The notes: generated by a model from the letters alone, not told the origin. 64,000 nucleotides of DNA from an uncultured Erythrobacter sp. (GCA_937969505.1 CALBWA010000017.1:35490-99489); one strand, 5' to 3'. Positions 7,349 to 17,503 are shown, counted from the stretch's first letter. Made by a program: numbers and translations.

Positions 7349-9082
7349 ATGACCGATATGGGTAACCAGAATTTTGACACTGCTAACCAGACGGCCAACC
7401 GTGCCGAGGCACCAGTTGGTCTGCCGGGGCAGCAGCCAGCGGCGCAAGTTGACGAAAAGCCGACATCAAGCGACGAGAATGACAATGCGCGCCTGCCTAT
7501 AGGCGTTGTTCTGGAGATTGCCGGTTCGGGTTCCGAGGTTGCCCTTGATCTGGAGAGGCTCAATGACTGTATGGCTGATGCGGACCCATCAGTTGGTCTT
7601 GCCGGCCAGGTGGGTAGCCAGATCAAGATTCGCGTCGGCGACAACTGGCTTCTCGCCAGCGTTCGCAACCAGCGCAAAGATCGCCGTGCGAACGGCGGCA
7701 TCCTTGCCAATATTGATTTTCTGGGCGAGGGCCGTGAGGAAAAACTGACCGGCCGCATCCATGGTTTCCGCCGCGGTGTTACGCGCTATCCGGTACCCGG
7801 CGCCTTGATCTATCCTGCTACCACTGCTGACCTGAAACAGATTTATGCCAGCGATGGCCGCGCCAATGTCGAAATCGGTACGGTCTATCCGACCAGCGAT
7901 ATTCGAGCCGGCATGTATATCGATGCAATGCTGGGCAAGCACTTTGCCCTGCTCGGTTCGACCGGTACCGGTAAATCGACGAGCGCCGCGCTGATCCTGC
8001 ACCGCATCTGCCAGGCAGCACCGCAAGGTCACATCGTCATGGTCGATCCGCACGGCGAATATTCGGCTGCCTTCCGCCAGACTGGCCTGATCCTTGATGT
8101 TTCCAACCTGCAGATGCCGTACTGGCTGATGAATTTCGAAGAGCATTGCGAAGTCCTGCTGACTTCCAGCGGGAACGAACGTCAGGTCGATTCCGATATT
8201 CTGGCCAAATGTCTGCTGCACGCCCGCAGCAAGAACCGTTTGGCCGAAGGCATGGGCAAGATCACGGTGGACTCGCCCATCCCCTATTTGCTGTCCGACC
8301 TGTCGAACAAGATCCAGGACGAGATGGGCAAGCTCGACAAATCGACCACGTCTGCTCCTTATATGCGGATCAAGAACAAGCTTGAGGAACTGAAGGCTGA
8401 TCCCCGTTATCAGTTCATGTTCTCGGGCATGTTGGTGGGGGATACCATGGCCGACTTTATCTCCAAGGTCTTCCGCATGCCAGGTGATGGCAAGCCGATC
8501 TCTATCATCGATGTTTCCGGCGTGCCCTCTGACATTACCAGCACCGTGGTGGCTGTGCTCAGTCGTCTTGTATTCGACTTTGCAATTTGGGGTCGCGACG
8601 ACAAGACGCGGCCAATCCTGCTGGTCTGCGAGGAAGCCCACCGTTATGTGCCAAACAGCGCCAATGAAGACGGCTCTTCGGTTGGCCGCATTCTATCACG
8701 GATTGCCAAGGAAGGCCGTAAATACGGTATTTCGCTGGGATTGATCACCCAGCGTCCATCGGACTTGGCCGAAGGCGTCTTGTCGCAATGCGGTACGATC
8801 ATTTCAATGCGTTTGAACAACGACCGTGACCAGGAATTTGTTCGCGCGGCCATGCCCGAAGGCGCGCGCGGTTTCCTTGATTCAATCCCTGCGCTGCGCA
8901 ATCGCGAATGCATCATTTGCGGAGAGGGTGTCGCTATTCCGATCCGCGTGTCGTTCGATAATCTGGAAGAGAACAAACGGCCTGCCTCGGAAGATCCGAG
9001 CTTTGTTGACCTGTGGTCATCAAGCGGCGGCGAGGAAGAGACCGTGCAACGCGTGGTTCAGCGCTGGCGGAGCCAGGGTTAG
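7349..9082 (+). CDS. HerA-like hexameric ATPase (DUF87)
   Basis: A 577-residue FtsK/HerA-superfamily ATPase. Order: Thr/Gln-rich disordered leader (1-45), beta-rich HAS-barrel-like domain (about 48-150), then the ATPase. Walker A is GSTGTGKST (about 203-211). Walker B with its following residues reads LLVCEEAHRYVPN, the CEEAHR form seen in HerA. A later Arg-rich segment (ISRIAKEGRKYG) resembles the sensor/arginine-finger region. HerA translocates DNA, classically with NurA; no NurA, SIR2 or other effector is next to it. The ATG at 7349 has TGGGG about 8 bases upstream, preferred over the TTG at 7337. It is convergent with queE. Confidence 0.8.
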   Translation: MTDMGNQNFDTANQTANRAEAPVGLPGQQPAAQVDEKPTSSDENDNARLPIGVVLEIAGSGSEVALDLERLNDCMADADPSVGLAGQVGSQIKIRVGDNWLLASVRNQRKDRRANGGILANIDFLGEGREEKLTGRIHGFRRGVTRYPVPGALIYPATTADLKQIYASDGRANVEIGTVYPTSDIRAGMYIDAMLGKHFALLGSTGTGKSTSAALILHRICQAAPQGHIVMVDPHGEYSAAFRQTGLILDVSNLQMPYWLMNFEEHCEVLLTSSGNERQVDSDILAKCLLHARSKNRLAEGMGKITVDSPIPYLLSDLSNKIQDEMGKLDKSTTSAPYMRIKNKLEELKADPRYQFMFSGMLVGDTMADFISKVFRMPGDGKPISIIDVSGVPSDITSTVVAVLSRLVFDFAIWGRDDKTRPILLVCEEAHRYVPNSANEDGSSVGRILSRIAKEGRKYGISLGLITQRPSDLAEGVLSQCGTIISMRLNNDRDQEFVRAAMPEGARGFLDSIPALRNRECIICGEGVAIPIRVSFDNLEENKRPASEDPSFVDLWSSSGGEEETVQRVVQRWRSQG

Positions 9083-9203
9083 GTTTGCCGGTTTCCGCAG
9101 CCCATCCGGGTTGCGGGTTTCTCGCTCGTACGGCCTGACCTCCGCATCGCTGCGAATAGCCAGTTGGCCCTGCGGTGCTGGGCACCGGATCGCCACTTCT
9201 TTC

Positions 9204-9938
9204 TCACGTTCCGCGTGTGTCACCATACAGGTGGATATGCAGCCGGTCGCTCATGCGGAAACCGTGTTCCAGACATAGATCACTCAGCCATTCTTCGCGG
9301 GCCCGCAGCGTCTGGCTGTCAGTTCCTTCGGGCATGAGAAAGACATGGCCAGGCTTGAACCGCCACTTGGCGTTGAGGGCAAGCACCTCGTCCACGTCAT
9401 CTGGCTGGGCGATCACGAATTTGAAGAAAGCGCGCGGGTCGCTGGCATAGCCATCCAGCCGCTCGGGCAACAGAGCCAGTCCGGCGGGATTTCCGCTATG
9501 TGCCAGCTTCGGGCTGACATTGTATTGATCGACCCTGATGTCGAGCCGCGCAGGGGCTTTGACTGTGCCATTGGTTTCAATCTCGACACTGATATCCGGC
9601 AAATGGACCAGCATTTCGGCCAGCGCGCCGGCTTGCAGCAAGGGTTCGCCGCCGGTGATCACCAAGCGTTTCTGGCCGAGCGCGGCGATGCGTGCCGCGG
9701 CATCTTCGGGATCAAGCGCGACCTGATTGGCCTTGCGATCATAAGTCACATCATCGCGATGCTCATGCGTGTCATCGAACCGCCAGGTATAGGCCGTGTC
9801 GCACCATGTGCAGGCAAGGTTGCAGCGCGAAAGCCGCACAAATGCAACAGGCACGCCAGCGCTTGGCCCTTCGCCCTGCAGGCTGGCGAAAATTTCCGGC
9901 CCGCCAGCATCGTCAGTGGCAAGGACTAGCTGAGCCAC
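9204..9938 (-). CDS. queE: 7-carboxy-7-deazaguanine synthase
   Basis: Radical-SAM enzyme making 7-carboxy-7-deazaguanine from CPH4 in the queuosine pathway. The iron-sulfur motif CNLACTWC (C-x3-C-x2-C) starts at residue 39, counted from the GTG at 9938, and the SAM-binding GGEPLLQ motif follows. The N-terminal 'EIFASLQGEGPSAG' is the typical QueE opening. I chose the GTG at 9938, one base after the valS stop; an ATG at 9977 would overlap valS by 38 bases and add an atypical leader. queC, queD and queF are not in the window. Confidence 0.9.
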   Translation of the reverse strand: MAQLVLATDDAGGPEIFASLQGEGPSAGVPVAFVRLSRCNLACTWCDTAYTWRFDDTHEHRDDVTYDRKANQVALDPEDAAARIAALGQKRLVITGGEPLLQAGALAEMLVHLPDISVEIETNGTVKAPARLDIRVDQYNVSPKLAHSGNPAGLALLPERLDGYASDPRAFFKFVIAQPDDVDEVLALNAKWRFKPGHVFLMPEGTDSQTLRAREEWLSDLCLEHGFRMSDRLHIHLYGDTRGT

Positions 9939-9939
9939 A

Positions 9940-12726
9940 TTATCCCAACCGCGCCAATGCGCCTTGTAGCCGCTCAACCTCTGCCGAATGGTGTGCGAAA
10001 TCGGCCTTGGCCTTTTCTACAGCTTCGGGTTTGGCGCGCTCCACAAAATTGGCGTTGGAGAGCCTGCCTTCGAGGGATTTGGCTTCCTTCCGCGAAGCTT
10101 CGAGCGCCTTTTCGAGGCGGGCCTGCTCAGCATCAATATCGATCACTCCAGCCAGATCGACCAGGACTACATCATCGCCAACGGCAATTTCCATGGCAGG
10201 TTTCGGCACCGGACCGGGCACGTTGTGATCGCCGATCTGTCCCGTCATGATGAACGGTCCCACACGCGAAAGCCGCTCCATGGCGGCGGCGCCGTTGCCG
10301 CCAAAAACCTTGCGCGCAAGGTCGGATGGGTCTTGGATGACGGCCTTCAATTTAGTGCCGGGCGGAATGCCGATCTCGTTGCGGGCGGTGCGCGCATTGG
10401 CGACAAATTCAATCGTCCAGTCAATCGCATCGGTTGCGTCTTTGGAGACCTCTGCACGCGGATCGGGCCATTTGGCAGTGATCAGCGGATACTTGCTGCG
10501 ATCCATGCCGTTCAAAGCGCCCTGTGCATGCCACAATTCTTCGGTGATGAAGGGCATGAAGGGGTGAAGCATAACCAGGATCTGGTCCAGCGCCCATCCG
10601 GCAACTTTGCGCGTTTCGGCAATTGCAGCGTCTGAAGCGGGCGGCTGGACATCGTCTTTGACAAGCACCGGCTTGATCAGCTCAAGATACCAGTCGCAGA
10701 ACCGGCTCCACGCAAATTGATAGATCGTGTTGGCTGCTGCATCGAACCGCAGATCGGCCATCGCAGTGTCGAGATCTGCACTGGTTTGCTGAACCTCGCC
10801 AATGATCCATTGGTTGACTGCCATGTGCGCCTTCGGCGCTTTCACTGTGGTGGATGCACCAATGCCGTTGGACTGGCAGTAACGCGTGGCGTTCCATAGT
10901 TTGGTGGCAAAGTTGCGGTATCCCTCGACCCGCTTCTCATCCATCTTGATGTCGCGGCCCTGGCTTTCCATCGATGCCATGAAAAAGCGCAGCGCATCAG
11001 CACCATACTGGTCGATCAGGCCGAGCGGATCGACGACATTGCCCTTGGACTTGGACATTTTTGCGCCATCGGCCGCACGGACAAGGCCGTGCAGGTACAG
11101 CTTGGGCCAGGGGGCCCGCCCCATATTGTATTGCCCCATCATCAACATCCGCGCATCCCAGAAGAACAGGATGTCGAAACCAGAGATGAGCAGGTTATTG
11201 GGGAAGTGCTTTTTAACGAGGTCGGTATCTTCGGGCCAGCCAAGCGTCGCAAACGGCCAAAGCGCGCTGGAGAACCATGTGTCGAGGACGTCGGGATCGC
11301 GGGTGAGGGCAACACCTTCGCCCGCCTGAGACTGCGCGGCTTCCTCGCTTTCCGCGACAAAGACATTTCCATCTATATCAAACCAAGCCGGAATCCGGTG
11401 CCCCCACCACAGTTGGCGGCTGACGCACCATGGCTGGATGTTTTCCATCCAGTTGAAGAAAGTCTTCTCCCAGCTCTTGGGTACGATCTCGATCGTGCCG
11501 TCGCGCACATCCTGAATCGGCTTTTGCGCGAGCTTTTCAGCGTCGACATACCATTGGTCGGTCAGCCAGGGCTCGATCACCACGCCGCCGCGGTCGCCGA
11601 AGGGTGTTGCGATCTGGCGTGGCTCCGCGTCGTGTTCGACCTCCTCGCCCTTCTTGGTCTTGGCGATGTGCGGGATCAGGTATTCCTGTTCCTTGAGGCG
11701 CTGGACGACGAGTTCGCGCGCGCCATCGACACCGTCCTTCTTAAAACGGTGCAGGCCGAGGAATTCGTGCGGCACCAGACCGTCGGCCGTCTGGCAAACA
11801 TTGGCATCTCCATCGAGCATGTTGAGCATGTCGCCCGCCGCTATACCTGCACGCTTGCCGACATCGAAGTCGTTGAAATCGTGGCCCGGTGTGATCTTCA
11901 CCGCGCCGCTGCCCAATTCGGGATCGGCGTGCTCGTCTGCGACGATCGGTATCCTGCGGCCAGTGATTGGCAGCACGACATGCTTGCCCACTACGCTGGC
12001 ATAGCGCTCGTCGGTAGGATGCACCGCAACCGCCATATCGGCGAGCATCGTCTCGGGCCGCGTGGTCGCGACCTCGATGTAGTCCTGCCCTGAATCCAGT
12101 GTCACACCGTCTTCGAGCGGATATTTGAAGTGCCAGAAATTGCCCTTCAGATCCTGCGTCTCAACCTCCAGGTCGGAAATCGCAGTTTTCAGCTTGGGGT
12201 CCCAGTTAACCAATCGCTTGTCGCGATAGATCAGGCCGTCATTGTACAGGTCGACAAAGGTTTTAAGGACGGCCTTCGTGAAATGCTCGTCCATGGTGAA
12301 CTGTTCGCGTGACCAGTCCATCGAACATCCCAATCGGCGCAGCTGGCGGGTAATCGTGCCACCGCTTTCGTGCTTCCACTCCCACACCTTGTCGACAAAT
12401 TCGTCGCGTGAATAATTGGTCCGCTTGTCCTGTTTCGCCTCCATCTGGCGCTCAACCACCATTTGGGTCGCGATGCCGGCATGATCGGTACCGACCACCC
12501 ACAGCGCATCCTTGCCGCGCAGGCGTTCATAACGGATGACAATATCCTGAAGCGTGTTGTCGAGCGCGTGGCCGATATGCAGCGATCCTGTCACATTGGG
12601 CGGCGGATTCACGATGGTGAAGGCTTCCGCATCGGGACGCGCGGGCCGGAAACAGCCGTTCTCTTCCCAATGGGCGTACCAGCGCTGTTCAATGTCAGCC
12701 GGATCAAAAGTTGTTGGAAGGGTCAT
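9940..12726 (-). CDS. valS: Valyl-tRNA synthetase
   Basis: Class I synthetase of 928 residues charging tRNA-Val. The HIGH motif is at 50-53 in [15 protein letters not shown] and the KMSKS motif at 556-560 in [14 protein letters not shown]. Between them lies the CP1 editing insertion. The last 60 or so residues, rich in Glu, Lys and Ala, form the expected C-terminal coiled-coil arm. The ATG at 12726 begins the normal [17 protein letters not shown] opening. queE starts one base after the stop, so the two are likely co-transcribed. The upstream 222 bases are shared with the divergent lipid-transport operon. Confidence 0.97.
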   Translation of the reverse strand: MTLPTTFDPADIEQRWYAHWEENGCFRPARPDAEAFTIVNPPPNVTGSLHIGHALDNTLQDIVIRYERLRGKDALWVVGTDHAGIATQMVVERQMEAKQDKRTNYSRDEFVDKVWEWKHESGGTITRQLRRLGCSMDWSREQFTMDEHFTKAVLKTFVDLYNDGLIYRDKRLVNWDPKLKTAISDLEVETQDLKGNFWHFKYPLEDGVTLDSGQDYIEVATTRPETMLADMAVAVHPTDERYASVVGKHVVLPITGRRIPIVADEHADPELGSGAVKITPGHDFNDFDVGKRAGIAAGDMLNMLDGDANVCQTADGLVPHEFLGLHRFKKDGVDGARELVVQRLKEQEYLIPHIAKTKKGEEVEHDAEPRQIATPFGDRGGVVIEPWLTDQWYVDAEKLAQKPIQDVRDGTIEIVPKSWEKTFFNWMENIQPWCVSRQLWWGHRIPAWFDIDGNVFVAESEEAAQSQAGEGVALTRDPDVLDTWFSSALWPFATLGWPEDTDLVKKHFPNNLLISGFDILFFWDARMLMMGQYNMGRAPWPKLYLHGLVRAADGAKMSKSKGNVVDPLGLIDQYGADALRFFMASMESQGRDIKMDEKRVEGYRNFATKLWNATRYCQSNGIGASTTVKAPKAHMAVNQWIIGEVQQTSADLDTAMADLRFDAAANTIYQFAWSRFCDWYLELIKPVLVKDDVQPPASDAAIAETRKVAGWALDQILVMLHPFMPFITEELWHAQGALNGMDRSKYPLITAKWPDPRAEVSKDATDAIDWTIEFVANARTARNEIGIPPGTKLKAVIQDPSDLARKVFGGNGAAAMERLSRVGPFIMTGQIGDHNVPGPVPKPAMEIAVGDDVVLVDLAGVIDIDAEQARLEKALEASRKEAKSLEGRLSNANFVERAKPEAVEKAKADFAHHSAEVERLQGALARLG

Positions 12727-12948
12727 GATGGTCTTTTGCTGCTTGCGGCCCTGGCCACGCAGGGAAGCGGTGAAAGTTTGATTGCCCCATGCCTTTGCCA
12801 GCGGTCATGCTGCGATGCAACGGGCGAAAAGCGTCTCTAAGGCGACCCAGTCAGGCAGATGGGCCGGCTCACTATCAGACAAATCTTGGCAGGCCAGCTT
12901 TGAACTGCCCGCTTGGCAAGTCACAAAATTGCTTTCATAGACAAGCCT

Positions 12949-14061
12949 ATGGATGGCGTAACCAGCTTCGAGATTGAGCAAGGCGAGAACGGGAGTAATC
13001 GGCTTTCCATTACGGGCGCGCTTCTGGTGTCGACGGTTGGTGCGATAGACGAAGGCCTCGAAGCGATAGACCAACCGCTCGATTCGGTAGACCTCAGCGC
13101 CGTTACAGAGATTGATACTGTGGGTGCGTGGATAATCTGCCGCCTGTCGCAGCGTCACGACCTGCAGGTTGAGGGCGCGAGCGAACGGGCGCAACGATTG
13201 CTGCATGCCGTTCAGGGCGCCAGCAATGATGCAGACCTCAGCCCGCCGCGCGCACCCTTGTGGGTACGGGTGACGGAACACATGGGTACCAAAGTTGCCA
13301 ACGCCTGGACCGGCATCGTCCAGGTTGTCGGTTTCCTTGGGCAGATCCTGGTAGGGCTGTGGCAAGTCATGCTGCATCCAAGCCGGTTCAGAATGCGCGC
13401 GTTTATCCGCCAGCTGGAACTGGTTGGCGTCGCTTCGCTTCCCATTATCGGCCTGATGAGCTTTCTCATCGGCATCGTCATCGCACAGCAAGGGGCGGTG
13501 CAATTGTCGCAATTTGGTGCAGAGGCGCTGACCGTGAACCTTGTCGGGCGGATCACCTTGCGTGAACTCGGTGTGCTGATGACTGCGATCATGGTAGCAG
13601 GTCGATCGGGCTCAGCCTTTGCCGCCCAGCTGGGCACGATGAAGTTAACCGAGGAAGTCGATGCCATGCGCACGATCGGCATTTCCCCAATCGAGGCGCT
13701 GGTCATCCCCCGCGTTCTGGCCTGTACATTCATGATGGTGCTGCTGGGCTTTTACAGCTCAATCGTTGCTATTATCGGCGGTGCTGTTGTCGGCGAGTTG
13801 TCTTTGGGTATTCCGTTTTTCACCTTCCTCGACAGGATCAAGGATGTGGTCCCGGTTTATGATCTATGGGTCGGATTGCTCAAAGCGCCAGTTTTTGGCC
13901 TGATCGTTGCACTGGCTGGGTGCTATCACGGGATGCAGGTGAAAGGGAATTCAGAAGAGGTTGGTCGCCGCACTACTCAAGCAGTGGTCTCTGCCATTTT
14001 TGCAGTAATCGTTCTCGATGCGTTTTTCGCAGTGTTCTTCACCAAAATCGGTTGGGTTTGA
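12949..14061 (+). CDS. mlaE: STAS-MlaE fusion: phospholipid ABC transporter permease
   Basis: A 370-residue inner-membrane permease of the MlaE/YrbE family. The first 95 or so residues are hydrophilic with the pattern of a STAS domain (…LDSVDLSAVTEIDTVGAWII), which in E. coli is a separate protein, MlaB. The permease part follows, with about five helices (165-370) and the family coupling motif EEVDAMRTIGISP. The product should move phospholipid between inner membrane and periplasm with the ATPase and MCE protein downstream. ATG 12949 was chosen over a TTG at 12913; ribosome sites are weak for both. Only 3 bases separate it from the ATPase gene. Confidence 0.85.
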   Translation: MDGVTSFEIEQGENGSNRLSITGALLVSTVGAIDEGLEAIDQPLDSVDLSAVTEIDTVGAWIICRLSQRHDLQVEGASERAQRLLHAVQGASNDADLSPPRAPLWVRVTEHMGTKVANAWTGIVQVVGFLGQILVGLWQVMLHPSRFRMRAFIRQLELVGVASLPIIGLMSFLIGIVIAQQGAVQLSQFGAEALTVNLVGRITLRELGVLMTAIMVAGRSGSAFAAQLGTMKLTEEVDAMRTIGISPIEALVIPRVLACTFMMVLLGFYSSIVAIIGGAVVGELSLGIPFFTFLDRIKDVVPVYDLWVGLLKAPVFGLIVALAGCYHGMQVKGNSEEVGRRTTQAVVSAIFAVIVLDAFFAVFFTKIGWV

Positions 14062-14064
14062 AAC

Positions 14065-14949
14065 ATGTCTGACGACCAAAATACCGAGCGAGAAGGACTG
14101 CGACCCAACGAGCGCTATCGTGGCAACTTTCCGATTGTGGTGGAGGGGTTGGTCAACCGTTTCGGCGATCAGGTCGTGCATGAAGATCTCTCGCTCAAGG
14201 TCAAGCGGGGCGAGATTCTGGGCGTGGTCGGTGGATCAGGGACAGGCAAAAGTGTGCTGATGCGTTCAATCATCGGTTTGCAGACCCCGACGGAAGGCAA
14301 CATTGACGTATTTGGTCAGTCAATCACGGAAGCGGAGCCCGACGAGGAAATCGGTGTGCGCTGCCGCTGGGGGGTGTTGTTTCAGGGTGGGGCGCTGTTT
14401 TCCACGCTGACGGTCGGCGAAAATGTAGAAGTTCCGCTGCGCCAGTTCTTTCCAGAGATCAGCGACGAATTGCGGGCCAATATCGCGCGCTACAAAGTCA
14501 TGCTGTCGGGCCTTACCGAAGCTGCTGCCAGCAAATTTCCGGCGGAATTGTCAGGCGGCATGCGCAAACGTGCAGGTCTTGCCCGTGCGCTGGCGCTTGA
14601 CCCTGAGTTGTTGTTTCTGGACGAGCCAACCGCTGGGCTTGACCCGGTCGGGGCAGCGAAATTCGATGCCTTGACTAAAGAATTGAAAGAAACCCTTGGC
14701 CTGACGGTGTTTCTGATCACCCACGATCTTGATACGCTTTATGCAATTTGTGACCGAGTTGCGGTGCTTGCCGACAAAAAGGTGATTGCCGTTGGCACCA
14801 TCCCGGAATTGCTGGCAACGGATCACCCGTGGATCCAGGAATATTTCAATGGACCACGCGGCCGCAATGCCAGTCGCAGCCAACAGTGCAGCGATTTGCA
14901 ACAAGCTGATGGCATTGTGATAGACAAAGCCGGCAAATCAGGGAATTAA
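14065..14949 (+). CDS. mlaF: MlaF-like phospholipid transporter ATPase
   Basis: ABC ATPase of 294 residues energising the MlaE-type permease. Walker A GGSGTGKS is at 56-63, the signature LSGGMRKR at 162-169, Walker B LLFLDEP at 182-188 with catalytic Glu187, and the switch His at 220 in ITHD. The LSGGMRKRAGLARA form is characteristic of the Mla/Mkl/TGD3 branch. An N-terminal 20 residues and a C-terminal 45-residue polar tail extend past the core domain. It sits second in the mlaE-F-D-lipoprotein operon. Confidence 0.92.
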   Translation: MSDDQNTEREGLRPNERYRGNFPIVVEGLVNRFGDQVVHEDLSLKVKRGEILGVVGGSGTGKSVLMRSIIGLQTPTEGNIDVFGQSITEAEPDEEIGVRCRWGVLFQGGALFSTLTVGENVEVPLRQFFPEISDELRANIARYKVMLSGLTEAAASKFPAELSGGMRKRAGLARALALDPELLFLDEPTAGLDPVGAAKFDALTKELKETLGLTVFLITHDLDTLYAICDRVAVLADKKVIAVGTIPELLATDHPWIQEYFNGPRGRNASRSQQCSDLQQADGIVIDKAGKSGN

Positions 14950-14959
14950 AGGCAACGAG

Positions 14960-15910
14960 ATGGAAACACGGGCAAATCATATCTGGGTGGGTGCGGTAAC
15001 GCTTGCGTTGCTCGCATTGCTTGCCGTTTCGATTGTATGGATTGCGCGGCTTGGCCAAGGGCAGCAGAACGAATATGATATATTCTTCAAGCAATCGGTA
15101 TCCGGCCTTGCCAATGGATCGCAAGTCGCTTTTGCAGGTGTGCCGGTCGGGCAGGTGTCGCAAATTTCCTTGTCCGAGGATGATCCTCAATTTGTCCGGG
15201 TTCGGGTAAGGGTCAAGGATGAGGTGCCCATATTGGTGGGCACATCGGCTACCATTCAGGGTAGTTTTACAGGCGTGTCGACCATTCTGCTCGACGGCGC
15301 ACGAAGCGGTCAGCCACGCATCACGTGCGAGACAACCGCCTGCCCGGAAGGTGTGCCGGTGATCCCGCCAGCGCCGGGCCAGGGTCTGGGCGCGGTGCTT
15401 GCCAACGCGCCCTTGCTGCTGGAGCGACTGGCAACGTTGACCGAACGTCTGACCCAGGTGCTCTCGGACGACAATCTGGAAAACTTCGAAGGCATACTAG
15501 CCAATACCAATGTGGTGACAGCCAATCTGGCCGATGCCAGCCCTCAGGTCGAACGCACCATGGCCGAATTGCAGGTGACCTTACGTGAAGCGAGCGAGGC
15601 GCTCAACCAGTTTGAAACGACGCTTGCCTCAACCGATGAACTGATCAACGGCGAGGGTGAATCCCTGGCCCAGGAATTGCGCGGCACGTTGGCCGCGGCC
15701 ACTGCGGCTGCTACATCGCTTTCCGCAACGCTGGAAGATACACGGCCCGCTGCACGAGAGCTCAAGGACACCACCTTGCCGGCAGCTGAAGCCACGCTGC
15801 GTGATCTTCGCGCGACAAGCAAAGCCCTGCGCGCCGTGACGGAAAAACTCGACAATCAGGGTGCTGGCGGCCTGATCAAGGGCGAATCGCTGCCGGATTA
15901 CAAACCATGA
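14960..15910 (+). CDS. mlaD: MCE (MlaD) domain protein
   Basis: A 316-residue protein with one N-terminal membrane helix (about 10-30), a single MCE domain (about 38-115; motifs SGLANGSQVAFAGVPVGQV and GVSTILLDG), and a long helical, Ala/Leu/Glu/Thr-rich C-terminal region. It should form the periplasmic hexameric lipid-binding ring or tunnel attached to MlaE. The helical tail is longer than in E. coli MlaD (183 residues) and may reach further into the periplasm. The last bases overlap a possible upstream start of the lipoprotein gene. Confidence 0.88.
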   Translation: METRANHIWVGAVTLALLALLAVSIVWIARLGQGQQNEYDIFFKQSVSGLANGSQVAFAGVPVGQVSQISLSEDDPQFVRVRVRVKDEVPILVGTSATIQGSFTGVSTILLDGARSGQPRITCETTACPEGVPVIPPAPGQGLGAVLANAPLLLERLATLTERLTQVLSDDNLENFEGILANTNVVTANLADASPQVERTMAELQVTLREASEALNQFETTLASTDELINGEGESLAQELRGTLAAATAAATSLSATLEDTRPAARELKDTTLPAAEATLRDLRATSKALRAVTEKLDNQGAGGLIKGESLPDYKP

Positions 15911-15942
15911 CCGATTTCTGCATACTAGGGAGCCTTGCGACC

Positions 15943-16533
15943 ATGATTAGCCGGACACGGACGGGCGTATTGCTGGCGTCGGCTTTATTGATGACAGGAT
16001 GTATCAGTTTGGGTGCCGAACCGCCTGAAAGCCTGTTGAACCTGACATCAGAGGCTGCCGTTCCGGCGGGAAGCACAGCCAGCGCCTCGCGTGACGAAGC
16101 CTTGGCGATCTACGAACCAGAGGTTCCCGCCAAGATCGATGTGCTGCGCGTACCGGTCCAAGTCACAGCGACCGAAATTGCCTATCTCGAAGAAGCGGTA
16201 TGGGTTGAAAAACCGGCCCGTTTGTTCCGCCGCCTGCTTGCAGAAACTGTTCGCGTGCGGACCGGCAAGCTGGTGCTGGACGCTGATGATCCCGGCCTGT
16301 CAGCGCAAAGCCGCCTTCGCGGCGTCCTTCGCGAATTTGGCTATGATGCCAGAACCTCGACTGTGGTTGTCAGATTCGATGCAATCCGCCGCGATGCAGA
16401 AGGCACGATCGAAACCCAAAGGTTCGAGGCTGTCGAAAATGGCGTATTGCCACAGGCAGGACCGGTTGGAGCGGCTCTTAATCGTGCGGCCAATGATGTG
16501 GCACGGCAGGTTGCCGATTGGGTGGGTGAATAA
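15943..16533 (+). CDS. ABC-type transport auxiliary lipoprotein (PqiC-like)
   Basis: A 196-residue exported lipoprotein. Starting at ATG 15943 gives a clean signal peptide (MISRTRTGVLLASALL) and the lipobox LMTGC, with GGGAG about 10 bases upstream; an ATG at 15907 overlapping mlaD is possible but would put 12 extra residues before the signal. The rest fits the ABC_trans_aux/PqiC family (LxxTE-type repeats, a surface-exposed alpha/beta domain). Its place as last gene of an MlaEFD operon suggests an outer-membrane-side acceptor for lipids. No MlaC or MlaA homologue is nearby. Confidence 0.75.
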   Translation: MISRTRTGVLLASALLMTGCISLGAEPPESLLNLTSEAAVPAGSTASASRDEALAIYEPEVPAKIDVLRVPVQVTATEIAYLEEAVWVEKPARLFRRLLAETVRVRTGKLVLDADDPGLSAQSRLRGVLREFGYDARTSTVVVRFDAIRRDAEGTIETQRFEAVENGVLPQAGPVGAALNRAANDVARQVADWVGE

Positions 16534-16556
16534 GGTTGCGCATGGCTGATCGATGA

Positions 16557-17252
16557 TCAGCCGCGGGCCAATTTGCTCCAGTTAAAGGCTGAGCGAAAAG
16601 CTTCGCGTTTGGCGTTGTGTGCGTCTTCTGCCTCGGCATCCCGGCCCCACAATTCGGCCTGCCATTGCTCTTCCAGGGTTGCCGCATCCCACAGCCTGTC
16701 GGGATCGGCTCTTTCTACCATCGCCTCCAGCCCGATGCACAGCGACGCTGCCAGCGATGTCATTGTGTGCAAACCAGCAAGAGCGAAGGGGTCGAGCGCG
16801 TTTAGATGCGCTTCCAATGCGGGCAGGGTGGTGTCGGGATGTGCGCGATGGACGACGCCGCTTACCCTGGCAAAACGCACGCCTTCGCGCTGTTCGACCG
16901 CCTCGATAATTGGCTCCCACTGTTCGTTCTGTCGTGCAAACAGCGCGTCTTCCGGGTCGGCGCGGTAGCACAGCGTATCGGTTTCCCCATAAGCCAAGGT
17001 CCGCTCGACCGTGTCACTGGGGTCGCTTGCCACCACATCGATGGCAAAATCGGTCTGGTCACGCATGATGAACCCCGTCGGATCCAGTTTCTCGCCCTGC
17101 GCGGACCATTCGCGCGCCAAGGCTTCGCCCAACGCTTGGCTCGGTACGATCTGCGGACGGCCGCCGACTGTCTTTAGCGGTCGCTCGTCCAGCATCACCT
17201 GATAGCCGCCGTCCACTGCTGCGCAGGTGGCATCCGTATAGAAGCGCTTCAT
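16557..17252 (-). CDS. ATP12 family F1-ATPase assembly chaperone
   Basis: A 231-residue protein of the ATP12 family, which in mitochondria binds free F1 alpha subunit during ATP synthase assembly and is retained in alphaproteobacteria. Typical features seen: N-terminal MKRFYTDA, the early LDERPLKTVGG motif, 'AREWSAQGEKLDP' and the later 'ETDTLCYRADPE'. The ATG at 17252 overlaps the preceding stop by ATGA; a longer ORF from 17270 adds six residues without support. It is the last gene of the crcB-rluC cascade, not near atp genes in this window. Confidence 0.85.
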   Translation of the reverse strand: MKRFYTDATCAAVDGGYQVMLDERPLKTVGGRPQIVPSQALGEALAREWSAQGEKLDPTGFIMRDQTDFAIDVVASDPSDTVERTLAYGETDTLCYRADPEDALFARQNEQWEPIIEAVEQREGVRFARVSGVVHRAHPDTTLPALEAHLNALDPFALAGLHTMTSLAASLCIGLEAMVERADPDRLWDAATLEEQWQAELWGRDAEAEDAHNAKREAFRSAFNWSKLARG

Positions 17253-17503
17253 TCCGCATCGCTCCGCCAACCCTTCGCCACTGTCTTGGGCAAAAAGAAA
17301 AATGCGACCAGCCCGGACAGCGCCAGGACAATACCGAGCGCCGGCGGCGCATTCGTGGCCCCTTGCGAAATGGCGATGCCCAAAAGCACAACACCCAAGC
17401 CTACCAACCGCACGAGGTTGAGTACGGCAAAGCGTTTCTTGGCCAAGGCTGCATTCGCCTTAGCATCGTCATCGCTGGGCCGATTGCGGTCATGATCGGT
17501 CAT
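17249..17503 (-). CDS. Small two-helix membrane protein, unknown function
   Basis: An 84-residue protein with a charged N-terminus (about 1-25) and two hydrophobic helices (about 30-47 and 54-70), ending in a short polar tail. I do not recognise the family. It overlaps both neighbours by 4 bases (HAD phosphatase upstream, ATP12 downstream), so it is almost certainly translated, and its genetic coupling to ATP12 hints at a membrane role. Confidence 0.7.
   Translation of the reverse strand: MTDHDRNRPSDDDAKANAALAKKRFAVLNLVRLVGLGVVLLGIAISQGATNAPPALGIVLALSGLVAFFFLPKTVAKGWRSDAE

Noticed and set aside
7589..8641. Minus-strand ORF of 350 codons opposite the HerA-like ATPase
   Set aside because: Antisense shadow of a frame with intact Walker motifs.
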